Positions 1 to 6,018 are shown, counted from the first letter of the stretch. The stretch is 6,538 nt of DNA from CAZCGA01 sp964498075 (GCA_964498075.1 CAZCGA010000238.1:1-6538), one strand, 5' to 3'. Notes: generated from the sequence alone by a model not told the origin. Translations and numbers: made by a program.

Positions 1-2
1 GC

Positions 3-1499
3 GTCGCCGCCGCCGCTGCGGCGTTCGATTCGGCAGCGGTGCTCTACGAGCTCGACGTCCCGGGTCTCACCGAGCTCGGCCAACTCGTCGCGGGCGGCGT
101 GCTCAACCTGTATCTTGGCTTGGAAACGCCCAACTTCGCCCGGCGCTATGACGAATGGTGGTCGACCCCATACGACTACACGCGCATGGTCACGGTCGAG
201 CGCGTTCCACGCTGGCACACTACGAGTGCTCGCTGGTTGTACATCACCGATGGTGGGCACTACGACAACCTGGGCGTCCTGTCCCTGCTCCGCAGGGGCG
301 TGCCCTGCATCGTCGCGGTGGACGCGACCGCCGATGCCAGTCACCGGTACGACGACCTCAAGACCCTGCGACGACGCGCGCAGCAAGAGCTTCATCTGGA
401 GTGGATCGATCGGCTGCCGCCGGACGGCGAGGACACGCAGGCGGCGTATCGCTTCCGTGTGGCCGATCGCAGCGGCAACGTGCAATCGATCGTCCTGTAC
501 CTCAAGGCAAGCGCCGACCCGGGTCTACCTCATTTGAAGGAGCTGCCCGACTTCTCTCGGAGCCAAGCGATGCGACAGATCGAGGCGATCCACCGCGCCG
601 ATCTCGCCAGTGTGGACGCGCTCTTCGACGAAATCGACCGTGCCATCGTGGACGTGCCGCCGCGGTCTCGAGCCGACTTGGACTCAGGCCGCCGAGCGGC
701 AATTCATGAGCTGCTGGCGGTGTACTATCAGTCGATCGTCACTCGCGCTGACACCGCTGGGATGCGAGCAACGGCTCTTCAAGCGCGCATCGACGCGCTA
801 CGCAAGCAAGTTGCTGACGCCGAGCTCCAGCTGGTTGCGGCGCAAGGCAAGCGGGAGGAAACTGAGCGGCAGCTGAGCGACCTGAAAGCGGCGCTCACCT
901 CCCAGCAGCAGATGCGTGTGCAGGCGATCGAGGAGCAACTGGGGACCGCGGATGAGGTCACCGCGCGGATCGCCGCCATGGAAGCCGACTTGGGCACGTT
1001 CCGCGACACCGAGGAACAGTACAAGAAGGCGATCGAGACAGCCTGGGCGGACATTCGCAAGCTCACGCCCCAGCTGGCCGCGTCCAAAGGCCCTGAAGTG
1101 CCGCCGCCAGACGACGTCACGCAGGCACTCGTTCCAGTGTTTGCCGCGATCCGGAACGTGGGAAATCGAGACCGGGAATTCGCCGAACGAGCGGAAGTCA
1201 GCGAGCAGCGCTTCAACCTCACCCGCCAGCGCAACGCTCGACGCCTCGCCCGTGCGTTCCACGATTACCGCGACTGGGCGGCGCGCGATGAGGCCCGCGC
1301 CACTCGGATCAGGAAGATCCTCAGCTTTGCGAACAGCCCGAAAGGCCGGGGGGCGTTCCCTCACGACTCGACGCTCAAGCAATCGTACGAGTGGGAGCGC
1401 TTCGAAGCCTATCGTATGCTGGGGTTCCAGATGGCGAGCACGTTCATCGACCAATTCGAGCCGGGTGGCGCACTCGATTGGTGCGACTTCGCACGCTAG
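3..1499 (+). CDS. Patatin-like phospholipase, C-terminal part, with long coiled-coil insertion (5'-truncated by window)
   Basis: The reading frame is open to the left edge, so the true start lies outside; the GTG at 39 is only the first start-like codon inside. Numbering from that GTG, TDGGHYDNLG (about residues 70-79) is the patatin DGG block that carries the catalytic Asp (D71) of the Ser-Asp dyad. It is followed by a hydrophobic strand (CIVAVDATAD). The GxSxG nucleophile would lie upstream of the window. Residues ~241-345 are rich in heptad-like Ala/Leu/Glu/Lys/Gln and predict a coiled coil; 375-425 is a second charged helical stretch. Near the end, FPHDSTLKQ and FEAYRMLG (440-462) resemble the FPHxST..Q / FESYRxLG block that closes the catalytic region in many large bacterial patatin-like proteins. 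The coiled coil therefore appears inserted inside the lipase module. Expected activity is acyl-ester hydrolysis of lipids; the substrate is unknown. No signal peptide can be judged. The gene converges on the hydratase with a 22-bp gap. Confidence 0.78.
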   Translation, partial: VAAAAAAFDSAAVLYELDVPGLTELGQLVAGGVLNLYLGLETPNFARRYDEWWSTPYDYTRMVTVERVPRWHTTSARWLYITDGGHYDNLGVLSLLRRGVPCIVAVDATADASHRYDDLKTLRRRAQQELHLEWIDRLPPDGEDTQAAYRFRVADRSGNVQSIVLYLKASADPGLPHLKELPDFSRSQAMRQIEAIHRADLASVDALFDEIDRAIVDVPPRSRADLDSGRRAAIHELLAVYYQSIVTRADTAGMRATALQARIDALRKQVADAELQLVAAQGKREETERQLSDLKAALTSQQQMRVQAIEEQLGTADEVTARIAAMEADLGTFRDTEEQYKKAIETAWADIRKLTPQLAASKGPEVPPPDDVTQALVPVFAAIRNVGNRDREFAERAEVSEQRFNLTRQRNARRLARAFHDYRDWAARDEARATRIRKILSFANSPKGRGAFPHDSTLKQSYEWERFEAYRMLGFQMASTFIDQFEPGGALDWCDFAR

Positions 1500-1521
1500 G
1501 CGTGGGCTCACCGCGACGCCG

Positions 1522-2286
1522 TCAACCCTCCTGCGTCCAACGCGGCTTGCGCTTTTCGAGGAAGGCGCGCATCCCCTCCGCCGCTTCTTCCGAGGCGAAG
1601 AGCTCGCCGATCTTCGCCGTCGCATAGCGGAAGCCTTCGTCCATCGACAGCTCCGGAATGCGCCGCACGAGCTGCTTCGCCTCACGAATGGCGTTGGGAC
1701 CCCCGAGGCGGATCAGGCCGATGACCTCGTCGACGGCGGCGTCCAACCCAGCGGCCGGAACGCAGCGATGAATGAGCCCGAGGTCGACCGCGCGCTGCGC
1801 TGAGAAGCGTTCGCCGGTGAGGAAGAGCCACATCGTCTTCTGGATCCCGAGCTTGGGAATCACCAGCACCGAGATCATCGCCGGGATCACTCCGACGCGC
1901 ACCTCGCTGAAGCTGAACTGCGCCGCATCGGCCGCCACGGTGATGTCGCACGTCGCCGCCAGCCCCACACCGCCACCGAAGGCGTGGCCGTTGATGCGGC
2001 CGATCACCGGCTTCGGTGCCTCCCAGATGGTCTTCATCACCGTCACGAAGGGATTTTCCGCGGCCGTCGCCGCCACGCCGCCGCTTTTCAAGTCAGCCCC
2101 GGCGCAGAAGGCCGAGCCCGAGCCGGTGATCACGATCACGCGCACCCGCGGCTCGGCGATGGCGCTGCGCAGATGCGCTAGCAGACCCGTGACGATCTCG
2201 TCACTGAGTGCGTTGCGCTTCTCGGGCTGATTCAGCGTGACCCACGCCGCGTCGCCGCGGAGCTCGTACAGTGTAGCGTCACTCAT
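1522..2286 (-). CDS. liuC: Enoyl-CoA hydratase/isomerase family protein, probable 3-methylglutaconyl-CoA hydratase
   Basis: This 254-residue protein has the usual crotonase length. It shows NQPEKRNALS (19-28), the oxyanion-hole stretch GSGSAFCAGADL (55-66), a second oxyanion-hole GGG (104-106) with the following CD (113-114), the SEVRVGVIPA block (127-136), and the C-terminal EGMRAFLEKRKPRW. Of the two crotonase catalytic glutamates, the first position is Gly here (G108) and the second is kept (E128), 20 residues apart as in rat crotonase E144/E164. A GLA..CD pattern without the first Glu is what I recall for LiuC-type methylglutaconyl-CoA hydratases. The ATG at 2286 was chosen because homology begins there and an AAGGGAG ribosome site lies 7 nt upstream; the frame stays open further upstream but overlaps mccA out of frame. 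It begins 22 bp after the mccA stop, so the two are probably cotranscribed. The hydratase fold is certain. The substrate is inferred from the neighbours, and another short-chain enoyl-CoA hydratase/isomerase is possible. Confidence 0.85.
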   Translation of the reverse strand: MSDATLYELRGDAAWVTLNQPEKRNALSDEIVTGLLAHLRSAIAEPRVRVIVITGSGSAFCAGADLKSGGVAATAAENPFVTVMKTIWEAPKPVIGRINGHAFGGGVGLAATCDITVAADAAQFSFSEVRVGVIPAMISVLVIPKLGIQKTMWLFLTGERFSAQRAVDLGLIHRCVPAAGLDAAVDEVIGLIRLGGPNAIREAKQLVRRIPELSMDEGFRYATAKIGELFASEEAAEGMRAFLEKRKPRWTQEG

Positions 2287-2293
2287 GGGGATG

Positions 2294-2300
2294 CTCCCTT
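2294..2300 (-). promoter_or_regulatory. Shine-Dalgarno site of the enoyl-CoA hydratase
   Basis: AAGGGAG on the minus strand, 7 nt before the ATG at 2286 and inside the 22-bp gap after the mccA stop. It decides the start against the longer open frame reaching to 2415, which would overlap the biotin-carrier coding end. Confidence 0.75.
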
Positions 2301-2308
2301 GCCGGTTC

Positions 2309-4312
2309 TCATTCGCTCCGTTCTTCGTGCAGCCGCTGCTCATCCAACACCACCAACACCACGCCCGCATCCACCTGTTGCCCCACTTCCACACACACCT
2401 CGCGCACAATGCCATCGTGCGGCGCGCTGACTTCGTGCTCCATCTTCATCGCTTCGAGGATCACCAGCGTGTCCCCCGTCTTGACGCTCTGGCCAGGCTC
2501 GACGCGGACCGCGAGGATCTTGCCGGGCATGGGCGCCAGGCAGCCGCCGCGCACCTCCTCCCGCGCCGGCGGTGGGAATCGCGGCACCTCGCGCAGCTCC
2601 GAGGTGCCCAACGAGCTGTGGACGTAGTGCAGCTCGTGCTGCGAGATGATCCGGCAGCTGCGGCGGACGTCGTCGAGGACGAGGGCGATGTGGGCCTCGT
2701 CCCACGAGAGCACCGCCGCCTTCTGGCCGCGACCGTCGACGTTCACATCGATGTTGTCGCGCGCGTGCACCCGATAGCCGACGCGGACCGTGGTCTCGCC
2801 GCTGGTGAACGACACCTCCTGCATCTGACTCGGGTTGTTGCGCCAACCGGACCGAATGCCGCGCAGCACCGGCGCCGTGGCGCCGCGCCGTTCCTGCAAC
2901 CAGAGCGCGGTGGCGACGGCGTGCACGCTGTTCGCCTCCTCCTGCGCCGGGGTGAGCGCGGCGTCGAGCACCACATGCTTGGCAATGAAGTGCGTGTCGA
3001 GCCGTCCCGCGAGGAACTCCGGATGCCGCAGGATCTCCAGCAGCAGCGGCACGTTGGTGCGTACTCCGTGGACGCGCGTCTCGCCGAGCGCCTTCGCCAG
3101 GCGCCGTGCCGCTTCGACGCGGCTGGGCGCGTAGGCGATGACCTTGGCCAGCATCGGATCGTAGTGGATCGTCACCTCCGAGCCGGTTTCGACGCCGCTT
3201 TCGTACCGAACTCCGGCGCCGCGCGCTTCTTCCCAACATACGATCGTCCCGGTCGAAGGCAGAAAATCTCCGTACGGATCCTCGGCATAGATCCGGCACT
3301 CGATGGCGTGCCCGCTGATGGCGAGGTCGTCCTGGCGCAGTGGCAGGGGCGCGCCTTGGGCGACCAAGATCTGCAGCCGCACCAGATCGAGTCCGGTGAT
3401 CTCTTCGGTGACCGGGTGCTCCACCTGCAGCCGCGTGTTGACTTCCAGGAAGTAGAATTGGCCGGTCGGGTCGACGACGAACTCCACGGTGCCGGCGTTT
3501 TGGTAGCCAATGGCACGGCCGATGGCGATGGCGGCGCCGCTCATGCGGGCGCGCAGATCGTCGTCGACGGCGGGGGAGGGGGCTTCTTCGATGATCTTCT
3601 GGTAGCGCCGCTGGATCGAGCATTCACGTTCGAAGCAATGGATCAGATTGCCGTGCGCATCTCCGATGATCTGGATCTCGATGTGACGGGGCGATTCGAT
3701 GTAGCGCTCGATCAGCAGCGTGTCGTCGCCGAAGGCGCTCTTGGCCTCACGCCGCGCAGCGGCGAGAGAGGCCGGCAGTGTTGCCGGCTCATAGACGAAG
3801 CGCATGCCCTTGCCGCCACCGCCGGCTGACGCCTTGATGAGGATCGGGTAGCCGACGTCGCGTGCCCGCGTCTCGATGTCGCCGTCGTCCAGCCCCTCGG
3901 CACCGAACCCCGGGATCACCGGCACGCCCGCGGCCGCGGCGATCTTCTTCGCTTCGATCTTGCTGCCCATGCGCCGGATCGAGTCGGGGCTCGGACCGAT
4001 GAAGGTGATGCCGGCGTCGGCGCACGCCTGCGCGAAGTCGGCGTTCTCGGCGAGGAAGCCGTAGCCGGGATGAATGGCGTCGGCACCGACGCGGCGGGCA
4101 GCGTCGATGATTTTGTCGATCGCCAGGAACGAGCTGCCCGTCATCGGCGGACCGATACACAGGGCTTCGTCGGCAGCGCCAACGAATGGAGCATTGCGAT
4201 CGGGATCGGCATAGATCGCTGCCGTGCCGATGCCCATGGCACGACACGTGCGCATGATGCGCAGTGCGATCTCGCCACGGTTGGCGATGAGGATCTTGTG
4301 AAACGTCTTCAT
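2309..4312 (-). CDS. mccA: Acetyl/propionyl/3-methylcrotonyl-CoA carboxylase alpha subunit (biotin carboxylase + biotin carrier)
   Basis: This 667-residue protein is the normal length for the alpha subunit of acyl-CoA carboxylases. The biotin-carboxylase N-domain begins at once (FHKILIANRGEIALRIMRTC). The ATP-grasp glycine loop ASAGGGGKGM is at 161-170, ECSIQRRYQKIIEEAPSP at 230-247, and the FLEVNTRLQVEHPVTEE active-site block at 288-304. The C-terminal biotin carrier has the PMPGK turn (594-598) and AMKMEH with the biotinylated lysine K623. It carboxylates biotin with ATP and bicarbonate and hands it to the beta subunit. The specific assignment to 3-methylcrotonyl-CoA rests on the MccB-like beta subunit upstream and the hydratase downstream; the protein alone could equally be a propionyl- or geranyl-CoA carboxylase alpha chain. 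ATG 4312 is chosen on homology. The frame is open for 52 more codons upstream, but those overlap the toxin remnant and resemble no carboxylase. No clear Shine-Dalgarno precedes the ATG. Confidence 0.93.
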   Translation of the reverse strand: MKTFHKILIANRGEIALRIMRTCRAMGIGTAAIYADPDRNAPFVGAADEALCIGPPMTGSSFLAIDKIIDAARRVGADAIHPGYGFLAENADFAQACADAGITFIGPSPDSIRRMGSKIEAKKIAAAAGVPVIPGFGAEGLDDGDIETRARDVGYPILIKASAGGGGKGMRFVYEPATLPASLAAARREAKSAFGDDTLLIERYIESPRHIEIQIIGDAHGNLIHCFERECSIQRRYQKIIEEAPSPAVDDDLRARMSGAAIAIGRAIGYQNAGTVEFVVDPTGQFYFLEVNTRLQVEHPVTEEITGLDLVRLQILVAQGAPLPLRQDDLAISGHAIECRIYAEDPYGDFLPSTGTIVCWEEARGAGVRYESGVETGSEVTIHYDPMLAKVIAYAPSRVEAARRLAKALGETRVHGVRTNVPLLLEILRHPEFLAGRLDTHFIAKHVVLDAALTPAQEEANSVHAVATALWLQERRGATAPVLRGIRSGWRNNPSQMQEVSFTSGETTVRVGYRVHARDNIDVNVDGRGQKAAVLSWDEAHIALVLDDVRRSCRIISQHELHYVHSSLGTSELREVPRFPPPAREEVRGGCLAPMPGKILAVRVEPGQSVKTGDTLVILEAMKMEHEVSAPHDGIVREVCVEVGQQVDAGVVLVVLDEQRLHEERSE

Positions 4313-4354
4313 CGGGCCCGTCGATCGCGGGTTTCTAGCGCGATTCCGGCCCGA

Positions 4355-4562
4355 GGTCGACAGTGCCGCGGCTACGGTGACGGCGCGCCGCTCAAGGGCG
4401 TCAGCTTCGGCGGGACACTCACGTCCCCGAGGTGTCTCGGGTGACGAGTGCAACCACGATCGCACCAATATTGGGGAGGATAGAATCGCGGGTCAGGATC
4501 ACGACAGGTCGGCTACCCACGGGTGGGGGCAGTTCCGCCCACCACACTTCGCCGCGCTTCAC
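4355..4562 (-). pseudogene. MazF/PemK-family endoribonuclease toxin, frameshifted and 3'-truncated
   Basis: A GTG at 4562 overlaps the antitoxin stop by 4 bp (GTGA, 4559-4562), the classic antitoxin-toxin junction. The 47-codon frame starts VKRGEVWWAELPPPVG and continues with SRPVVILTRD; this is the MazF/PemK N-terminus, including the conserved Arg of the RP motif (R18) and the Thr of the third strand (VALVTR, T41). A TGA at 4419-4421 ends it at less than half the usual ~105-115 residues. Homology-like sequence resumes in the +1 frame from about 4420 to 4355 (ECPAEADAL, then AVTVAAALST), matching the EV-L..DGL..s-vn.d.l.T pattern of the family. This implies a small indel. The last third is absent: the shifted frame runs without a stop into mccA. 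A sequencing or assembly error could mimic the frameshift but would not restore the missing C-terminus. Family membership is likely; loss of function is inferred. Confidence 0.72.
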
Positions 4563-4774
4563 GCGTCGCCGGCCTTCCAATCAGGGAGACGGGGTAGCTC
4601 ACCCAGCAATGCGGCCTGCGTCTCGGCCAGCTCGTTCGCGTCAACATCCGTGATGGCGGTGGCGTCGAGGTACTGCCGGATAGCTTCCTCCACGAGCGCG
4701 CGCACATCGCGACCCTGCTTTGCGGCGAGGGTTCGTAGCTGTTCCTCCACGCTGCCGGGCAGTTCGATACTCAC
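4559..4774 (-). CDS. Ribbon-helix-helix (CopG/MazE-like) antitoxin
   Basis: This 71-residue protein begins with a GTG at 4774. The N-terminal half (MSIELPGSVEEQLRTLAAKQ, then GRDVRALVEEAIRQYLDA) has the ribbon-helix-helix layout: a short polar strand ISIELP-type at 2-6, helix 1 at ~8-19, a GRD turn, and helix 2 at 24-38. Such proteins dimerise and bind operator DNA. The C-terminal tail (40-71, acidic, ending ELPRLPDWKAGDA) would be the part that wraps and neutralises a toxin. Its stop overlaps the GTG of a MazF/PemK-like frame by 4 bp, so the pair is a type II toxin-antitoxin operon in which the promoter is presumably autorepressed. The upstream ribosome site is poor (AGGA-AGAG at -16 to -8). 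The antitoxin looks intact while its toxin is broken, so it may be an orphan regulator. Confidence 0.82.
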   Translation of the reverse strand: MSIELPGSVEEQLRTLAAKQGRDVRALVEEAIRQYLDATAITDVDANELAETQAALLGELPRLPDWKAGDA

Positions 4775-4843
4775 GGGGTTACTCTATCCTGGCGCCGCGG
4801 GAGCATCAACCGCCGGAGACGCGGCCCAGCCGGTTCAACCGAA

Positions 4844-4925
4844 CACGCGCACGGTCCTCGGCATCGTACTGAGCGCGGCGTTCAACAACGTGGCGCAGGT
4901 CGATGACGTCGTCGTCCCAGATGCG
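4844..4925. pseudogene. Rearranged remnant of an mccB-like 3' end (internal inversion)
   Basis: Two pieces match the mccB tail. Bases 4893-4925 match 6156-6188 in the same orientation (31 of 33 by my count) and on the minus strand encode RIWDDDVID against RIWDDGVID in MccB. Bases 4844-4893 match 6104-6153 in the opposite orientation (46 of 50) and on the plus strand encode TRTVLGIVLSAAFNNV against TRTVLGIALSAAFNNV. The two pieces meet exactly where the same two segments meet in mccB, so the second segment has been flipped in place. Beyond 4925 similarity fades: an AQE match suggests a short deletion. No open reading frame preserves both parts. Most differences in the flipped piece are synonymous or conservative, hinting that it diverged while still coding, perhaps in a paralogous or foreign mccB. 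Confidence 0.8.
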
Positions 4926-4949
4926 CCCGATGGCTTCCTGCGCGTTCCG

Positions 4950-4973
4950 CCTTTGCGGCTTGGCGTCTTGGCG
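4950..4973 (-). repeat. Three 8-nt tandem units of the CGCCAAG/CGCAAAG type
   Basis: Read on the minus strand the units are CGCCAAGA, CGCCAAGC and CGCAAAGG, directly next to the mccB remnant. They resemble the dispersed intergenic CGCCAAG/CGCAAAG degenerate repeats seen in many environmental genomes, which often produce spurious peptides of the SRQDAKPQRR kind. The repeat is seen directly; family membership is from memory and unverified. Confidence 0.45.
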
Positions 4974-4990
4974 CGAGATCTCTGTCACTT

Positions 4991-5021
4991 CGAGGCTACG
5001 GGAGTCGCGATACGTGCCTCG
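4991..5021. other. Hairpin with one bulged base
   Basis: CGAGGC-T-ACG (4991-5000) pairs with CGTGCCTCG (5013-5021), giving 9 bp with an unpaired T4997 and a 12-nt loop. There is no T-tract, so it is not a typical terminator. It is followed by GTTGCCG at 5035 and could be a degraded attC, but no partner AAC box is seen on the left. The rest of 5022-5109 shows no gene or signal that I can support. Confidence 0.3.
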
Positions 5022-5109
5022 ATGCGTGTGCTGCGTTGCCGCCGACCTGTCGTGTTGTGCTGACCAGCCTAGTATGACGTGCGCTGACGACGCTCTGTGG
5101 AAGAAGGTG

Positions 5110-5220
5110 TTGCAACATAGCAAGTTCGGTTCGGTTGCCCCGAGAACGTCGTGGGTGCTAGGCTGACCGCCGCGGACGAGGCGAAGAGAACTAGGCCGAC
5201 CGGCCGAATAGTAGTTAGCG
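5110..5220 (+). repeat. attC-like recombination site upstream of cassette 1
   Basis: The site ends in the R'-type box GTTAGCG (5214-5220). Arms 5125-5139 and 5194-5208 pair as TTCGGTT with GGCCGAA, then GGTTG with CGACC, then CC with GG. This gives 14 pairs including G-T wobbles, with C5132 extrahelical on the left arm, and C5196 bulged on the right. The loop (5140-5193) would be the variable terminal structure. The left R'' box is uncertain: TTGCAAC (5110-5116), or a TAGC (5118-5121) that pairs with GTTA. The next ORF starts 27 nt after the GTT, as expected for a cassette. Confidence 0.55.
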
Positions 5221-5240
5221 CTGTGAGGGACGCTTTAGGG

Positions 5241-5543
5241 ATGACACACGCCGAGCAGATCATGCATGCTGTGGCACACATCGCCGTGGTGCAGGGTTTC
5301 ACCGAGTTTTCCCGCGACGACGTCCGTCTCACGATCGGTGTTGAGGCGGAGACGTGGCTGAACCGATACACGGCCATCTTTCAGGGAATGCGCATTGATC
5401 ATCCCGGAAGAGCACCCGACGTCGGCCAACGCTTCAGGGGCATCCTCCATCGAGTGGGCCACGGACGCTACAAGCTTACTGAAAAGGGAGAACGGCTTGC
5501 ACGTGAGTTGCCTGATGAGCGTTTCGCTGCGGCGTTGCGCTAG
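5241..5543 (+). CDS. Cassette 1: small winged-helix-like protein of unknown function
   Basis: This is a 100-residue protein. Residues 1-20 look like an amphipathic helix, FSRDDVRLTIG (23-33) like a helix-turn-helix entry, WLNRYTAIFQGMRID (39-53) like a recognition helix, and RVGHGRYKLTEKGERLARE (71-89) has the strand-turn-strand plus helix of a winged-helix wing (GRYKLTEKGE). I recall similar FQGMR..PG..P..G...R.V..G.Y.LT.KG domains as a small uncharacterised wHTH group, sometimes beside restriction enzymes (DUF7669-like); this is unverified. A GTG at 5151 in the same frame would give a longer protein but lies on the other side of the attC crossover point (5214), and the extra N-terminus looks non-coding. 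ATG 5241 has GAGGGA about 10 nt upstream. The stop TAG falls inside the left end of the following attC. DNA binding is inferred; targets are unknown. Confidence 0.7.
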   Translation: MTHAEQIMHAVAHIAVVQGFTEFSRDDVRLTIGVEAETWLNRYTAIFQGMRIDHPGRAPDVGQRFRGILHRVGHGRYKLTEKGERLARELPDERFAAALR

Positions 5544-5632
5544 CAAGCAGTTCGAGCCGACGGCGGGGAGCTCGTGCCTGCTGGATTGAGGCGTCCCGTT
5601 GCCCGCCGCGGCTCAACGGCATAGCGTTGGCG
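5538..5632 (+). repeat. attC site between cassettes 1 and 2
   Basis: This is the clearest site. R''-like CGCTAGC (5538-5544) pairs fully, with two wobbles, with R'-like GTTGGCG (5626-5632). The inner stem is GAGCCG (5554-5559) with CGGCTC (5609-5614) and CGGCGGG (5561-5567) with CCCGCCG (5602-5608): 13 perfect pairs with A5560 left extrahelical, the asymmetry that sets strand choice in attC recombination. The loop is 34 nt and the total length ~95 nt, within the known attC range. The left arm also resembles the common attC text TTCAAGCCGACG (here TTCGAGCCGACG). Confidence 0.78.
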
Positions 5633-5634
5633 GC

Positions 5635-5640
5635 AAGGAG
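5635..5640 (+). promoter_or_regulatory. Shine-Dalgarno site of cassette 2 ORF
   Basis: AAGGAG ends 6 nt before the ATG at 5647 and directly follows the R' box of the preceding attC. It fixes the start at 5647 rather than an upstream in-frame codon (5599) that lies inside the attC. Confidence 0.75.
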
Positions 5641-5646
5641 TCGTTG

Positions 5647-6018
5647 ATGGAAGCAAGAGGGTGGACCAACGGCGGCGGCACTTTTGGCATCCGGGTCGGT
5701 GCGGCGAACCGGATGCGCCACTTCAATCGGTCGTGGACCGAGATCGAGGTCGAAATCGATGGGCGCGCATATCCGTTCAAAATCACCGCGGGGTTCTGGA
5801 ATCGCTGCCCGGAGTTCCGCGACTCGGGAACAGTAGTTCGGGACTGGCTCCAGAAGCACGGCGCGCTGTCATGGCCTGTCGGCCACCCGCCCCGATTCCA
5901 GTTGCTGCCCATGGGTGGCATTGTTTTCCGTTTGGTTGGTGCACCGCTTGGTGCCAAACAAGCGGGGAGGGCCGAACATGAGCTTCCAGCGGGCGCGCAC
6001 AAAGACGCGCGCCGGTGA
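5647..6018 (+). CDS. Cassette 2: conserved-looking small protein of unknown function
   Basis: This 123-residue protein has no domain I can name. Visible blocks are TFGIRVGAANRMRHFNRSW (12-30), a strand pair WTEIEVEIDGRAYPFKI (30-46), FWNRCPEF (50-57), a helix VVRDWLQKHG (63-72), and the ending WPVGHPPRFQLLPMGGIVFRL (76-96). I recall short (about 80-90 residue) proteins with the same order: GIRVG..NR...F..SW, FW..C.ELR, WL......PW..G.PP...L.P.....F.L. All have unknown function. Residues 109-123 are encoded by the attC itself, so the natural fold probably ends near residue 96 and the Gly/Ala/Arg-rich tail is read-through into the recombination site. There is a strong ribosome site, no membrane segment and no signal peptide. 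It is probably soluble; a DNA- or phage-related role would be a guess. Confidence 0.72.
   Translation: MEARGWTNGGGTFGIRVGAANRMRHFNRSWTEIEVEIDGRAYPFKITAGFWNRCPEFRDSGTVVRDWLQKHGALSWPVGHPPRFQLLPMGGIVFRLVGAPLGAKQAGRAEHELPAGAHKDARR

Noticed and set aside
1500..1521. Bidirectional terminator between the convergent lipase and hydratase genes
   Set aside because: The 22-bp gap has no convincing GC stem followed by a T-tract.
2237..3829. Long plus-strand open frame (530 codons) antisense to mccA
   Set aside because: It mirrors the third-position GC of mccA, its His/Arg/Asp-rich translation resembles no family, and mccA on the other strand is certain.
4991..5041. Fourth attC site ending in GTTGCCG at 5035
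   Set aside because: A bulged stem exists, but no matching left R'' box and no cassette ORF follow at the expected distance; kept only as a hairpin.
4377..5063. Plus-strand open frame of 228 codons across the TA pair and mccB debris
   Set aside because: It covers the reverse strand of the toxin remnant and antitoxin. Its only recognisable part is the inverted mccB fragment, so it is not a gene.
4806..5123. Minus-strand open frame of 105 codons containing AIGRIWDDDVID
   Set aside because: Only the short mccB-derived piece is meaningful. The rest crosses the inverted segment, the 8-nt repeats and the left part of an attC-like site.
5158..5206. Direct repeat CTAGGCTGACCGCCG / CTAGGCCGACCGGCCG
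   Set aside because: Only two imperfect copies, the first inside the attC loop and the second in its right arm. It probably has no separate meaning and could not be a CRISPR unit.
5151..5240. Upstream GTG start for the cassette 1 protein
   Set aside because: It would cross the attC crossover site at 5214, and the added 30 residues look like translated attC.
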